Below are positions 19,335-27,837 of a stretch of 64,000 nucleotides of DNA, piece by piece. The stretch spans positions 297,501-361,500 of the forward strand of contig NZ_CP029820.1 of assembly GCF_003226855.1 (NCBI RefSeq), read 5' to 3'. Every line of letters begins with the position of its first letter. Positions within the stretch are counted from its first letter, which is position 1. The notes under the pieces were generated by a model. It was not told the DNA's origin and searched no databases. It saw nothing but the letters and a program-made list of their open reading frames with translations. This DNA is from Blattabacterium sp. (Cryptocercus kyebangensis). Its GTDB lineage: Bacteria; Bacteroidota; Bacteroidia; Flavobacteriales; Blattabacteriaceae. The position numbers and the translations under genes are program-made.

Positions 19335-19969
19335 TTATTTATTATATTTGATGAGATTTTCTATGGAAATAATTTTCATATGAAATTTTTGAGACAATTG
19401 AATTAATTGTGGAAGACGCGCCATAGATCCGTTTTTATTAAGAATTTCTACTAAAACACCTCCAGGCGTACATCCTGATAATCTGGTTATATCAATCGCA
19501 GCTTCTGTATGTCCTGGTCTTTCTAGGACTCCCCCTTTTTTTGCTCGAAGAGGAAAAATATGACCTGGTTTGTTAAAGGATTCTGGGTTATCTTCATGGA
19601 CTAGTGCTAGTATAGTCTTTGCTCTATCGAAAACAGATATTCCTGTGCTAACTCCATATCCTCGTACATCTACAGATACCGTAAAAGCCGTTTTTCTAGG
19701 ATCTGTGTTATTTTTTACCATCATTTTAAGTTCTAATTGATCACATTTTTCCTCTGTTAAGGAAACACAAACCAACCCTCTTCCATGAGTGATCAGAAAA
19801 TTTACAATTTTAGGGGTTACTTTTTCTGCTGCAACAATGAAATCCCCTTCATTTTCACGGTTTTCATTATCAACCACAATAATCATTTTTCCATTTTGGA
19901 TATCCTGTAAGGCTTCTTCAATACCATTTAGATTAAAGTTTTTTTTTTATCAGAAAAATAAAAAGCCAT
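19335..19969 (-). CDS. ribB: 3,4-dihydroxy-2-butanone-4-phosphate synthase, frameshifted in an A10 tract
   Basis: Riboflavin precursor enzyme (ribulose 5-phosphate to dihydroxybutanone phosphate and formate). Conserved blocks are VDNENRENEGDF with the metal-binding Glu, THGRGLVC, FPLRAKKGGVLERPGHTEAAIDI and GVLVEIL. An uninterrupted frame reaches only an internal ATG at 19886 (183 residues). The usual N-terminal helix (NGIEEALQDIQNGK) is present just upstream in the same frame but has no start: it is cut off by a stop beside a run of ten A's. An ATG at 19969, after a GAGG, leads into that run in another frame; one added A would join MAFYFSDKK to the rest and give 211 residues, the normal length. 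No GTP cyclohydrolase II domain is attached. Either slippage-rescued, started internally, or a sequencing error. Confidence 0.85.
19939..19948 (-). repeat. A10 tract (T10 on plus strand) at the ribB frameshift
   Basis: Ten A's on the coding strand, between codons GAT and CTT in ribB. Eleven would keep the full-length RibB frame open. It is the same length as the nadD tract and needs the same one-base correction. Confidence 0.9.
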
Positions 19970-20015
19970 ATAAATCCTCTATTTTTATTTTCTTATATTT
20001 TTATTTTATTAGTAT

Positions 20016-21323
20016 TTAAAAATCATCCATTACAGTTTTATAAGTAATCCATATACTTATAGGAAAAAAAGTAAAATTTGGAATCCAAGCACTTATCCAT
20101 GGATAAATATCAGCTTTCTCTCCTTTATTTTGTGTAATGGTAAGTAAAGTATGATAAATGATGAATATGGTTATAGCCATAATAGTTGGTAAACCAATTC
20201 CTCCTTTTCGTATAAGAGCTCCTATTGGAGCTCCAGTAAGAAACATTATAATGCATGTTACTGGAAATGTAAATTTTTTTTGCAATTCTAATTGATACTT
20301 TGCTAAATATATTTTTCTTTTTTTCAGAAATTTTTTTTGATGTTGAAGTTTTTCTATCAAAAAGGATAAACGATCTATCATTATCCTATATAGGATAGTA
20401 GATCTATTATTTGAAATTTTTTCCAATTTTTTTTTTAAAAAAAGAAAATCGTAATTTTCCTTCTTAAATTCAGAATAAAATTTATTCTTTTCTTTTTTTA
20501 AAAAATTAATTTTTTCGATCAAATTGATTGTATCAAAAGTTTGATAAGAATCATAATCCTCTAATTTTTTTATTTTTTCTTCTATCAAAGGTATTTTAAA
20601 ATATTGAATTAAAGTATCAAATTGGACGATTTGATAAGAGGGTCCTTTTTTTTCATAATGGTGGTCACTATAAAAAAACCCATTAATTAGTTTGATTCGA
20701 AAAGACCCATCTTCTCTATTTGGTATCAAAATTCCTTTTTTAGCAAGAATAGTATTGATAAATAAATTTTTTTCATAAAAAAAAATGAATATTCCATTCA
20801 GATAATTTTTATCTTTTCCTGATTGTTTATCTATCTTTATGAAAAGATCTGGAAAAATGTTCACAAACATTCCTTCCTTTAACTTTAAAGAGGGATTGGC
20901 TACTGAAATTTGATAACCTAATTTTTTTGCTTTTCTTTTTGCTCTTGGAATGGCATAATCAGAGAAAAAATATAAACCTACGGAAAGGAGTAATGTTAAA
21001 ACTAAAATAGGTTTCATAATCCTAAAAAGGGAAATTCCAGAAGATTTAATGGCTATAAGTTCTTGGTTTTCTGAAACTTCTCCATAAGTCATGATAGAAG
21101 TTAACAATATAGTAACAGGAGTGACTAAAGGAACTATCGTAATACCAAAATAAAATATAAATTTTAGGATGATGAAAATATTAATATTTTTTCCTGTTAA
21201 TTCATCAATTTTACTCCAAAAGAATTGAACGATAAATACAAAAATAACCGAAAAAAAAATGACTAAAAAAGGAACTATAAATAAACGAATCATATATAGA
21301 TCCAGTTTTTTTAGTTTTAACAT
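20016..21323 (-). CDS. LptF/LptG-family permease (YjgP/YjgQ)
   Basis: Inner-membrane permease of the lipopolysaccharide transport system, which extracts LPS from the inner membrane with LptB. There are three N-terminal membrane segments (about residues 10-35, 50-75, 100-125) with the family motif TYGEVSENQELIAIKSSGIS, a periplasmic region of about 230 residues containing a Lys-rich predicted coiled coil (roughly 250-330), and three C-terminal membrane segments with GAPIGALIRKGGIGLP. Length 435 is slightly above the usual 360-400 because of the inserted coiled region. F and G paralogues cannot be told apart by eye. An in-frame A10 tract lies at 20427-20436. Confidence 0.85.
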   Translation of the reverse strand: MLKLKKLDLYMIRLFIVPFLVIFFSVIFVFIVQFFWSKIDELTGKNINIFIILKFIFYFGITIVPLVTPVTILLTSIMTYGEVSENQELIAIKSSGISLFRIMKPILVLTLLLSVGLYFFSDYAIPRAKRKAKKLGYQISVANPSLKLKEGMFVNIFPDLFIKIDKQSGKDKNYLNGIFIFFYEKNLFINTILAKKGILIPNREDGSFRIKLINGFFYSDHHYEKKGPSYQIVQFDTLIQYFKIPLIEEKIKKLEDYDSYQTFDTINLIEKINFLKKEKNKFYSEFKKENYDFLFLKKKLEKISNNRSTILYRIMIDRLSFLIEKLQHQKKFLKKRKIYLAKYQLELQKKFTFPVTCIIMFLTGAPIGALIRKGGIGLPTIMAITIFIIYHTLLTITQNKGEKADIYPWISAWIPNFTFFPISIWITYKTVMDDF

Positions 21324-21370
21324 TATGTTATTTTTCTTAATTTATTCTTAAGATAAGAAAAGTATTTTAC

Positions 21371-23269
21371 TCATTTTTCATCCGGATACGGTAAAAAAAA
21401 GTATTCGTTTTTTTTTAAGTTCTTTCTTCCATAAAAAGAAATTATTTTTTGAAGATCTGATAGATCTATGAAAGGACATTGTAACCGTATTAATTCATTT
21501 TTATTGGAAAATAAAAGGTCTCCTCTTCCAATTAGTTGTTCCGCTCCTGTACAATCTAGTATTGTTCTAGAATCTATTTTAGAACTAACTCTAAAGGAAA
21601 TTCTTGCGGTAAAATTAGATTTAATTAATCCAGTAATCACATCTACCGATGGACGTTGTGTAGCAATAATCAAATGAATACCTACAGCACGGGCTAACTG
21701 TGCTAAACGGGTAATATATATTTCTATTTTTTTTTGTTGAAAAGAAAGACTTAAATCTGCAAATTCATCAATAATTAAGATAATATAAGGTAAATGATAT
21801 TTTTTTTCATATTTTCTATTGTATTCTTTAATATTTCTTACCATAGATTTTTCCAAAAGATCATATCGTTGATCCATTTCTTTGCATAAAGAATTTAATA
21901 TATTTTTTACTTCATATATGTTTGTAATAATAGGGTCTTTGGAATTAGGCAACATCGCAAAATAAGATTTAGAAATTTTTTTGTAAATAGATAATTCTAC
22001 TTTTTTTGGATCAATCAAAATAAATTTTATTTCTTCTGGATTTTTTTTACATAATAAGAATACAATCATAGAATTTAATCCTACGGATTTTCCTTGTCCA
22101 GTTGATCCTGCTATAAGCAAATGAGGCATTTTTGTTAGATCTACAATAAAAATTTCATTAAATACGGTTTTTCCTAAGGAAATGGGAAGTTCCATATTGC
22201 TACTTTTCTTGAAACTTTCTTCTGAAGAAAGGATATTTTTCATATATACGGTAGTAGGTTGATTATTGGGAACTTCTATTCCAATAGACCCTTTACCAGG
22301 TATGGGAGCTATAATTCTTATACTTAAAGAAGATAAATTTAAAGCTATCTCATTTTCTAAATTTTTTATTTTTGAAATTCGTACACCTACCTTAGGAAAT
22401 ATTTCGTACAAAGTGATATTAGGTCCTATAGTGTACTTTATTTTATCTATTCCTATTTTATAATAGTTAAGTATTTGTATGATTTTTTTTTTATTATCTT
22501 TTTCTAGATATTTTTCTTTTTTTTCTTCATGAAGAGAAATAGCAGAAGATAAAATAGGGATATCTATCCTTCTTTTTTTTTCTTTAAGATTAATAAAAAA
22601 TGGAGGATTATCAATAGCATATTCCTTTTTTTCATATTTTTCATAATTGAAAAATTTTTTTTTTAAATTATGGAATAGTTTGAGTAGGCCACCCTTATTT
22701 TCTTTGCAAGTTTTTTCCTTTTCTTTTTTTAATTTTTTAGTATTTTTTATATGACGAAATATGATTACGGAATAAAGTAATAAAATAGTAAATACTAGGA
22801 TCCCTAATCCTACTTTTCCAAATAAACTGATCAAAAAATTTCCTATTTCAAAACCAAAAATACCACTTAATATTCCATAATTAGGAAAAATTAGATAAAA
22901 GGTTATTGGGATCCATATGCTAAAAAATAAAAATTTATATGTTATGAATTTATAAATATTTAGTATAAGTCTTCCTCCAAAAAGGATTTTTAACCCTGTT
23001 ATGAACAAGAATATTGGAAAAAAAAAGGAACTAATTCCTATTCCACAGTGTATAAAATAGTGAGAGAGAGTGGCTCCTATTTTTCCAAGTAAATTTTCTG
23101 CTACTATATCTTTATCAAAGAGTTGGTTAATTTGACTTTGATCATTTTTCCAATGAAAAATAAAAGAAAAAAAGCTTAAAAATAAGAATAGGCTATTCCC
23201 TAATAAAAAAAGACCCAAAACAGTTTCAATAATATTTTTTTCCTTTTTTTTCGTAAAATTTTTGTACAT
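21371..23269 (-). CDS. ftsK: FtsK/SpoIIIE-family DNA translocase lacking the C-terminal gamma domain
   Basis: Membrane-anchored ATPase that pumps chromosomal DNA through the division septum. Four hydrophobic N-terminal segments are followed by a short charged linker, then the motor: Walker A GSTGQGKSVGLN, Walker B LIIDEFADLS, and ATQRPSVDVITGLIKSNF and RISFRVSSKIDSRTILD. The protein stops about 30 residues after the motor (DLQKIISFYGRKNLK), so the winged-helix gamma domain that reads KOPS and touches XerD is missing. I start at ATG 23269; an in-frame GTG at 23296 would add nine charged residues. An in-frame A10 tract lies at 22483-22492. Confidence 0.93.
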   Translation of the reverse strand: MYKNFTKKKEKNIIETVLGLFLLGNSLFLFLSFFSFIFHWKNDQSQINQLFDKDIVAENLLGKIGATLSHYFIHCGIGISSFFFPIFLFITGLKILFGGRLILNIYKFITYKFLFFSIWIPITFYLIFPNYGILSGIFGFEIGNFLISLFGKVGLGILVFTILLLYSVIIFRHIKNTKKLKKEKEKTCKENKGGLLKLFHNLKKKFFNYEKYEKKEYAIDNPPFFINLKEKKRRIDIPILSSAISLHEEKKEKYLEKDNKKKIIQILNYYKIGIDKIKYTIGPNITLYEIFPKVGVRISKIKNLENEIALNLSSLSIRIIAPIPGKGSIGIEVPNNQPTTVYMKNILSSEESFKKSSNMELPISLGKTVFNEIFIVDLTKMPHLLIAGSTGQGKSVGLNSMIVFLLCKKNPEEIKFILIDPKKVELSIYKKISKSYFAMLPNSKDPIITNIYEVKNILNSLCKEMDQRYDLLEKSMVRNIKEYNRKYEKKYHLPYIILIIDEFADLSLSFQQKKIEIYITRLAQLARAVGIHLIIATQRPSVDVITGLIKSNFTARISFRVSSKIDSRTILDCTGAEQLIGRGDLLFSNKNELIRLQCPFIDLSDLQKIISFYGRKNLKKNEYFFLPYPDEK

Positions 23270-23359
23270 TCTTTTATTTTGAATTTTCTTATTCACAATT
23301 AATTTAATTATGGATAAAGAAATTTAATTATTATATTATATAAAAAAATATTGAAAAAA

Positions 23360-24499
23360 ATGAAAAAAATAAAAACTATCTTTTTTCTTCTTCTTTTAGT
23401 TTTTTTTTATCCTTTGTATGGGATACATAGCGAAATAAAAAAAGAAGAAATATTAAAAAAAAACATAGAAAAACATGAGGATCGTAATTTTAACATGTAT
23501 ATAGATTTTATTAGTAGTATTTATTCTAAAGTTGAAAAAGAGGTTTTTGATGGTGGAATTTTTTCTGAAGAATCTTTGAAATTAGACTTGATAGGAAAGG
23601 CAAATGAAAATATTGATTATCGTTTTGTAAAAAAAATTAATATGTATCCTGAATCTAATAGGATTGATAAAAAAATAATGGATATAGCTTATTTGAAATG
23701 CAAATTAAACGATCAACTATCTTTTTTGATAGGGAAACAACCAATTTCTTTTGGAAGTATGGAATATAATTCAAAATATCTTCAGGTCTATCAGTATCCA
23801 GATATATACAAAAACGAGGATAATCCTGTTGGGATAAATTTTATTTATACTCCAAAAAAAAATCAGGAATTTCGATTTCAAATTGTAAATAATTTGAATA
23901 AGGAAAATAATTTCTTTAAAAAAGGAAGGAATCCTATGGGATATTCTTTGAATTGGAATTGGAATTTATTCCATAAAAAAATCCAAAATAGATGGTCATA
24001 TTCTATTTTTCAAGAGAAGGAACCGGATCACTTTTGGAAAGTTTTAGCATTGGGAAGTAAATTAGATTTAAAACCTGTTTCTATGGAATCAGATTATATA
24101 TTGAGTGATGAAGATATAGAAAAAAATGGAAATTTGACAAAAATTTTTCGTTCCATTACCAAGGATTATCAGGATTTTGCCTCTATAAAATATGGGACTT
24201 ACTTCCTTAAAGTTAAGTATAACTTTATTCCAAGATGGAACTTGTTTGCTAAAGGAGTGTATGAAATAGGAAGATCTAAAAAAGAAATTAAGCAAATTAT
24301 TGTAAAAGATCAATTATTCAAAAAGGGATATACTTATTATGGGGGTATAGAATACCAACCTATTAAACATAATGAGGATCTCAGTTTATATTTTTTATAT
24401 CAAAGAAAATATGTAAAATATATGGATAAGATTAAACAAGAAAATAAAAATAATCATTTTATTTCTTTAGGATTGAGTTATCGTGTGAAGTTACTTTAA
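23360..24499 (+). CDS. Predicted outer-membrane porin, OprO/OprP-like
   Basis: A 379-residue protein with a clear Sec signal peptide (KKIKTIFFLLLLVFFYPLYG) and then alternating short segments rich in aromatic residues and ending in SLGLSYRVKLL, consistent with an outer-membrane beta-barrel. Phrases such as LSFLIGKQPISFGSMEY and NPVGINFIYTP resemble phosphate-selective porin O/P family barrels common in Bacteroidetes, but I assign the family only by resemblance. I use the ATG at 23360; the TTG at 23351 would add three residues. Divergent from ftsK and followed by a strong terminator, so it is probably transcribed alone. In a reduced genome it may be a main route for small solutes across the outer membrane (inference). 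Confidence 0.65.
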   Translation: MKKIKTIFFLLLLVFFYPLYGIHSEIKKEEILKKNIEKHEDRNFNMYIDFISSIYSKVEKEVFDGGIFSEESLKLDLIGKANENIDYRFVKKINMYPESNRIDKKIMDIAYLKCKLNDQLSFLIGKQPISFGSMEYNSKYLQVYQYPDIYKNEDNPVGINFIYTPKKNQEFRFQIVNNLNKENNFFKKGRNPMGYSLNWNWNLFHKKIQNRWSYSIFQEKEPDHFWKVLALGSKLDLKPVSMESDYILSDEDIEKNGNLTKIFRSITKDYQDFASIKYGTYFLKVKYNFIPRWNLFAKGVYEIGRSKKEIKQIIVKDQLFKKGYTYYGGIEYQPIKHNEDLSLYFLYQRKYVKYMDKIKQENKNNHFISLGLSYRVKLL

Positions 24500-24511
24500 A
24501 AGATAACACAA

Positions 24512-24552
24512 AAAAAAATATCGAGTCTGCAATGCAGCTCGGTATTTTTTTT
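24512..24552 (+). terminator. Rho-independent terminator after the porin gene
   Basis: Stem AATATCGAG / CTCGGTATT with an inner stem CTGC-AAT-GCAG and a single bulged T, flanked by an A-run before and eight T's after. It is the clearest hairpin in the window and isolates the porin from nadD. Confidence 0.85.
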
Positions 24553-24568
24553 ATTCTTTTTCGGTATT

Positions 24569-25155
24569 ATGAAAATAGGACTTTATTTTGGATCCTTTAA
24601 CCCCATTCATTTAGGACATATTATTCTTTCTAACCATATCGTAGAATTTTTAGATATAGATCATATTTGGTTCGTGGTCTCTCCACAAAATCCACTAAAA
24701 AAAAAACGAATCTTTTAGATTATGTTCATCGAGTTAAAATGGTTCGTATAGCCGTTTCAGATTATAAAAAAATGAGTGTTCTAGATATAGAATCTGGATG
24801 TTATCCTTCTTATACCATTCATACACTTGATGTGATAGAAAAAAAATATCCTAAAGAGAAATTTACTCTCATTCTAGGAATAGATTCTTTATTTTCTATA
24901 AAAAAATGGAAGAATTATAAAATAATTTTAAATAAATATGATATTTTTGTATACCCTCGTATTGGTTATTTATCTAACTCTAATCATTTTTTTATACCTA
25001 TTAGACATAATAAAATATTTCTTTTGAAAGCCCCAATTATTGAAATATCTTCTTCTTTCATTCGAAATTCTATTCAAAAAGGAAAAAATATGAACTCTTT
25101 ACTTCAACCAGAAGTTTGGAAGTATATAAAAAAACATAAGTTTTATAGAAAATAA
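24569..25155 (+). pseudogene. nadD: Nicotinate-nucleotide adenylyltransferase, split by an A10-tract frameshift (possibly still expressed)
   Basis: NadD adenylates nicotinate mononucleotide in NAD synthesis. The ATG at 24569 opens [18 protein letters not shown], with the nucleotidyltransferase GSFNPxHxGH motif, and runs to NPLKKK; it then meets TAG at 24716-24718. The rest ([17 protein letters not shown], then LILGIDSLFSIKKWKNY and ISSSFIRNSI, the ISSTxIR-type motif) continues in the next frame to 25155. The switch falls exactly in a run of ten A's at 24697-24706; eleven would restore a protein of about 195 residues, the normal size. All motifs are conserved on both sides, which argues against simple decay. 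The downstream part alone lacks the ATP site. Confidence 0.88.
24697..24706 (+). repeat. A10 tract at the nadD frameshift
   Basis: Ten A's following CT within codons for the family's NPLKKK stretch. One additional A joins the two NadD reading frames exactly where homologues continue. Confidence 0.9.
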
Positions 25156-25171
25156 AATCTAATTTTATTTT
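25149..25171. terminator. Possible bidirectional AT-only terminator between nadD and polA-exo
   Basis: Perfect ten-base inverted repeat AAAATAAAAT-CTA-ATTTTATTTT between two convergent genes, extending by T's on one side. It contains the nadD stop codon. An all-AT stem is weak and could arise by chance in this base composition. Confidence 0.35.
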
Positions 25172-25173
25172 TT

Positions 25174-26073
25174 TTATCCAATTCTAAAAAGAAAATATTG
25201 ATAGGCCTTTTTTAATAATATTCTAAATTCTAGTTCCAAAAATATTTTTTCTATGGAATTCCAATTTGGTTTTTTTATGTAAAATTTTTCATCATGAAAA
25301 TAGAAAAGAGGAATATTAGTAACAATAGTTGCTAATCTTTTAGATAAAAAACCTAACTCTTTATTTTGTTCAATATTTTTTTTAATTTTTCCGCGAAGAT
25401 CATGAGTGGAATTTAAAAAATTTTCAAGACTTCCATATTTTTGAATAAATTTTCTAGCATTTTTTTCTCCTATTCCTGGTAGTCCTGGAATATTATCAGA
25501 AGAATCCCCCATCATACTCCATAAATCTATAACTTGTTTTGGGTTGTTTACCCCAAACTTTTCTTTTATTTCTTCAATACCTAATATTTTTTTTGGATTT
25601 CCTTTAAAAGAAGGTCTGTAAATTTTTATATTTTTTGTGACAAGTTGGCAAAAATCTTTATCCAAAGTAATTATATAAATTAGATATCCTTTTTTTTCTG
25701 CTTTATTTGCTATAGTTCCGATAAGATCATCTGCTTCGTAGCCATATTTAGCATAAAAAAAGGAAACACTAAAAGATTTTAAAATATTTATAATATAAGG
25801 AATAGAAATAGAAATATCTTTTGGTGTTTTTTTTCTATGAGCTTTATATTTATGGTATTCTTTTTTACGAATAGTTTGTTTACTGCTATCAAAAATAGCA
25901 GCCATATAGGAAGGTTTTTCTTCATTCAGGATTTTGATCAACAAATAAGTAAAATTTAGGATAGGAGAAGTATTTAGGCCTTTGGAAGTACAAAGAGGAT
26001 TCTTTATATAAGCATAATATCCTTGATAAAGGATTGTATATGTATCTATTAAAAATAATTTTTTATTATTCAT
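25174..26073 (-). CDS. polA: Stand-alone 5'-3' exonuclease domain of DNA polymerase I
   Basis: A 299-residue protein matching only the N-terminal 5' nuclease of Pol I, which removes RNA primers and flaps. Acidic metal-binding residues are seen in LIDTYTILYQGYYA, AIFDS, YEADDLIGT, TLDKDF and MMGDSSDNIPGLPGIGEKNARKFI (helix-hairpin-helix). There is no 3'-5' exonuclease or polymerase domain: the sequence beyond the stop is the convergent nadD gene. It could be a reduced polA whose polymerase portion was lost, so gap filling would fall to another polymerase (inference). The reading frame is clean with an ATG start at 26073. Confidence 0.92.
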   Translation of the reverse strand: MNNKKLFLIDTYTILYQGYYAYIKNPLCTSKGLNTSPILNFTYLLIKILNEEKPSYMAAIFDSSKQTIRKKEYHKYKAHRKKTPKDISISIPYIINILKSFSVSFFYAKYGYEADDLIGTIANKAEKKGYLIYIITLDKDFCQLVTKNIKIYRPSFKGNPKKILGIEEIKEKFGVNNPKQVIDLWSMMGDSSDNIPGLPGIGEKNARKFIQKYGSLENFLNSTHDLRGKIKKNIEQNKELGFLSKRLATIVTNIPLFYFHDEKFYIKKPNWNSIEKIFLELEFRILLKKAYQYFLFRIG

Positions 26074-26151
26074 ATTTCATAATAATTTTTATGAAAAATT
26101 TCTTTTTCATAAGAATGCTATTAATTTTGCAAGATTAGGTAGTTATAATTT

Positions 26152-27837
26152 ATGAAAAAATCAAATAAATATACAGTAACAGCGGCCTTTCCATATGCAA
26201 ATGGCCCCATACATATAGGACATTTGGCGGGTGTTTATTTACCTGCAGATATTTTTGTTCGTTTTCTTAGACGAAAAAATAAAGAGGTTGTTTTTATATG
26301 TGGGTCGGATGAACATGGAGTCCCTATTACTATACAAGCGAAAAAGGAAAATACGACTCCTAAAGAAATAGTAAACAAATATCATTTCATGATTAAAGAT
26401 AGCTTTACGAATTTTGGAATACATTTTGACAATTATTCCAGAACTTCTACCATTATTCATCACGAAATTTCGACTTCTTTTTTTAAAAAACTCTATCAAG
26501 AAAAAAAAATTTTTGAAAAAGTATCTGAACAATATTATGATAACGAAGCTAAACAATTTTTAGCAGATAGATATATATCCGGAATATGCCCTCATTGTAA
26601 AAAAAAGGATGCTTATGGAGATCAATGTGAAAATTGTGGTTCTTCGTTAAGTTCTGATGAATTAATAGATCCAAGATCTACTATAAGTGGTAGTTTACCC
26701 GTTTTAAAAAAAACCAAACATTGGTATTTACCTTTAAACGAATATCAAGATTTTTTAGAAAAATGGATTTTAACGGATCATAAAAAAGATTGGAAAGTCA
26801 ATGTCTATGGACAATCAAAATCATGGTTAGATCAAGGATTACAACCTCGTGCTATAACAAGAGATCTGAATTGGGGGATTCCTATTCCTTTTTCGGAAGA
26901 ACTAGGAAAAGTTCTATATGTATGGTTTGAGGCGACCATAGGATATATTTCCTCTACTATAGAATGGGCAAATCGTAAAAAAATAGACTGGGAGCCTTAT
27001 TGGAAAGATAAGAATACTAGATTAATTCAATTTATAGGAAAAGATAATATTGTATTTCATTGCATTATTTTTCCAGTTATACTTAAAGCGTGTAATCTTG
27101 GATATATTTTACCGGATAAGATTATTGCTAATGAATTTCTTCATTTAGAAAATGAGAAAATTTCTACTTCTAGAAATTGGGGCGTATGGCTACATGAATA
27201 TTTAGAGGATTTTCCAAATCAACAGGATTCACTTCGTTATATTCTCATAGCCAACATGCCAGAGAAAAAAGATAATAATTTTAATTGGAAAGATTTTCAA
27301 ATAAAAAATAATACGGAATTAGTAGCTATATTAGGAAATTTCGTTAATAGAAGTATAACTTTAATTCAAAAATATAATAATGGAATTATTCCAAATCCTG
27401 GAATCCTATCGATTAGGGATCAATATATTTTAAAAAAAGTAAAAAAATATCCAGAAAATATAGGTAATTTGATTGAATCCTTTCGATTTCGTGATGCTTT
27501 AGTATGTTTTATGGATTTGGCTAGGATTGGGAACAAGTATTTAACAAAAGAAGAACCTTGGAAAGGGCCATCTACTCAAAGAGTAGAAACCATTCTTTAT
27601 GTCTCTTTCCAAATCGTTGGAATGTTAGCGCAATTATCAGAGCTTTTTCTTCCATATACAGCAAAAAAATTATTAAAAATGCTTCGTTTGAAAGCTTTTT
27701 TTTGGAAAAAAATAGAAAATACAGAAGAAATTTTATGTCCAGGACATGTATTGGGGAAATCCATATTGTTATTTAATAAAATAACAAATGAAAATGTTGA
27801 AAAACAACTAAAAAAATTAGAAAAAAGGAATATATGA
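26152..27837 (+). CDS. metG: Methionyl-tRNA synthetase
   Basis: Class Ia synthetase charging tRNA-Met. The HIGH motif is in FPYANGPIHIGHLAG, the zinc knuckle is CPHCKKKDAYGDQCENCG (residues about 144-161), and the KMSKS loop is represented by KISTSRNW, a variant in which the first Met and second Lys are replaced. The alpha-helical anticodon domain is complete (GNFVNRSITL, EPWK). The protein ends at 561 residues without the EMAPII-like tRNA-binding C-terminal domain present in longer forms of about 680 residues. Its stop overlaps the start of the next gene (ATGA). Confidence 0.95.
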   Translation: MKKSNKYTVTAAFPYANGPIHIGHLAGVYLPADIFVRFLRRKNKEVVFICGSDEHGVPITIQAKKENTTPKEIVNKYHFMIKDSFTNFGIHFDNYSRTSTIIHHEISTSFFKKLYQEKKIFEKVSEQYYDNEAKQFLADRYISGICPHCKKKDAYGDQCENCGSSLSSDELIDPRSTISGSLPVLKKTKHWYLPLNEYQDFLEKWILTDHKKDWKVNVYGQSKSWLDQGLQPRAITRDLNWGIPIPFSEELGKVLYVWFEATIGYISSTIEWANRKKIDWEPYWKDKNTRLIQFIGKDNIVFHCIIFPVILKACNLGYILPDKIIANEFLHLENEKISTSRNWGVWLHEYLEDFPNQQDSLRYILIANMPEKKDNNFNWKDFQIKNNTELVAILGNFVNRSITLIQKYNNGIIPNPGILSIRDQYILKKVKKYPENIGNLIESFRFRDALVCFMDLARIGNKYLTKEEPWKGPSTQRVETILYVSFQIVGMLAQLSELFLPYTAKKLLKMLRLKAFFWKKIENTEEILCPGHVLGKSILLFNKITNENVEKQLKKLEKRNI

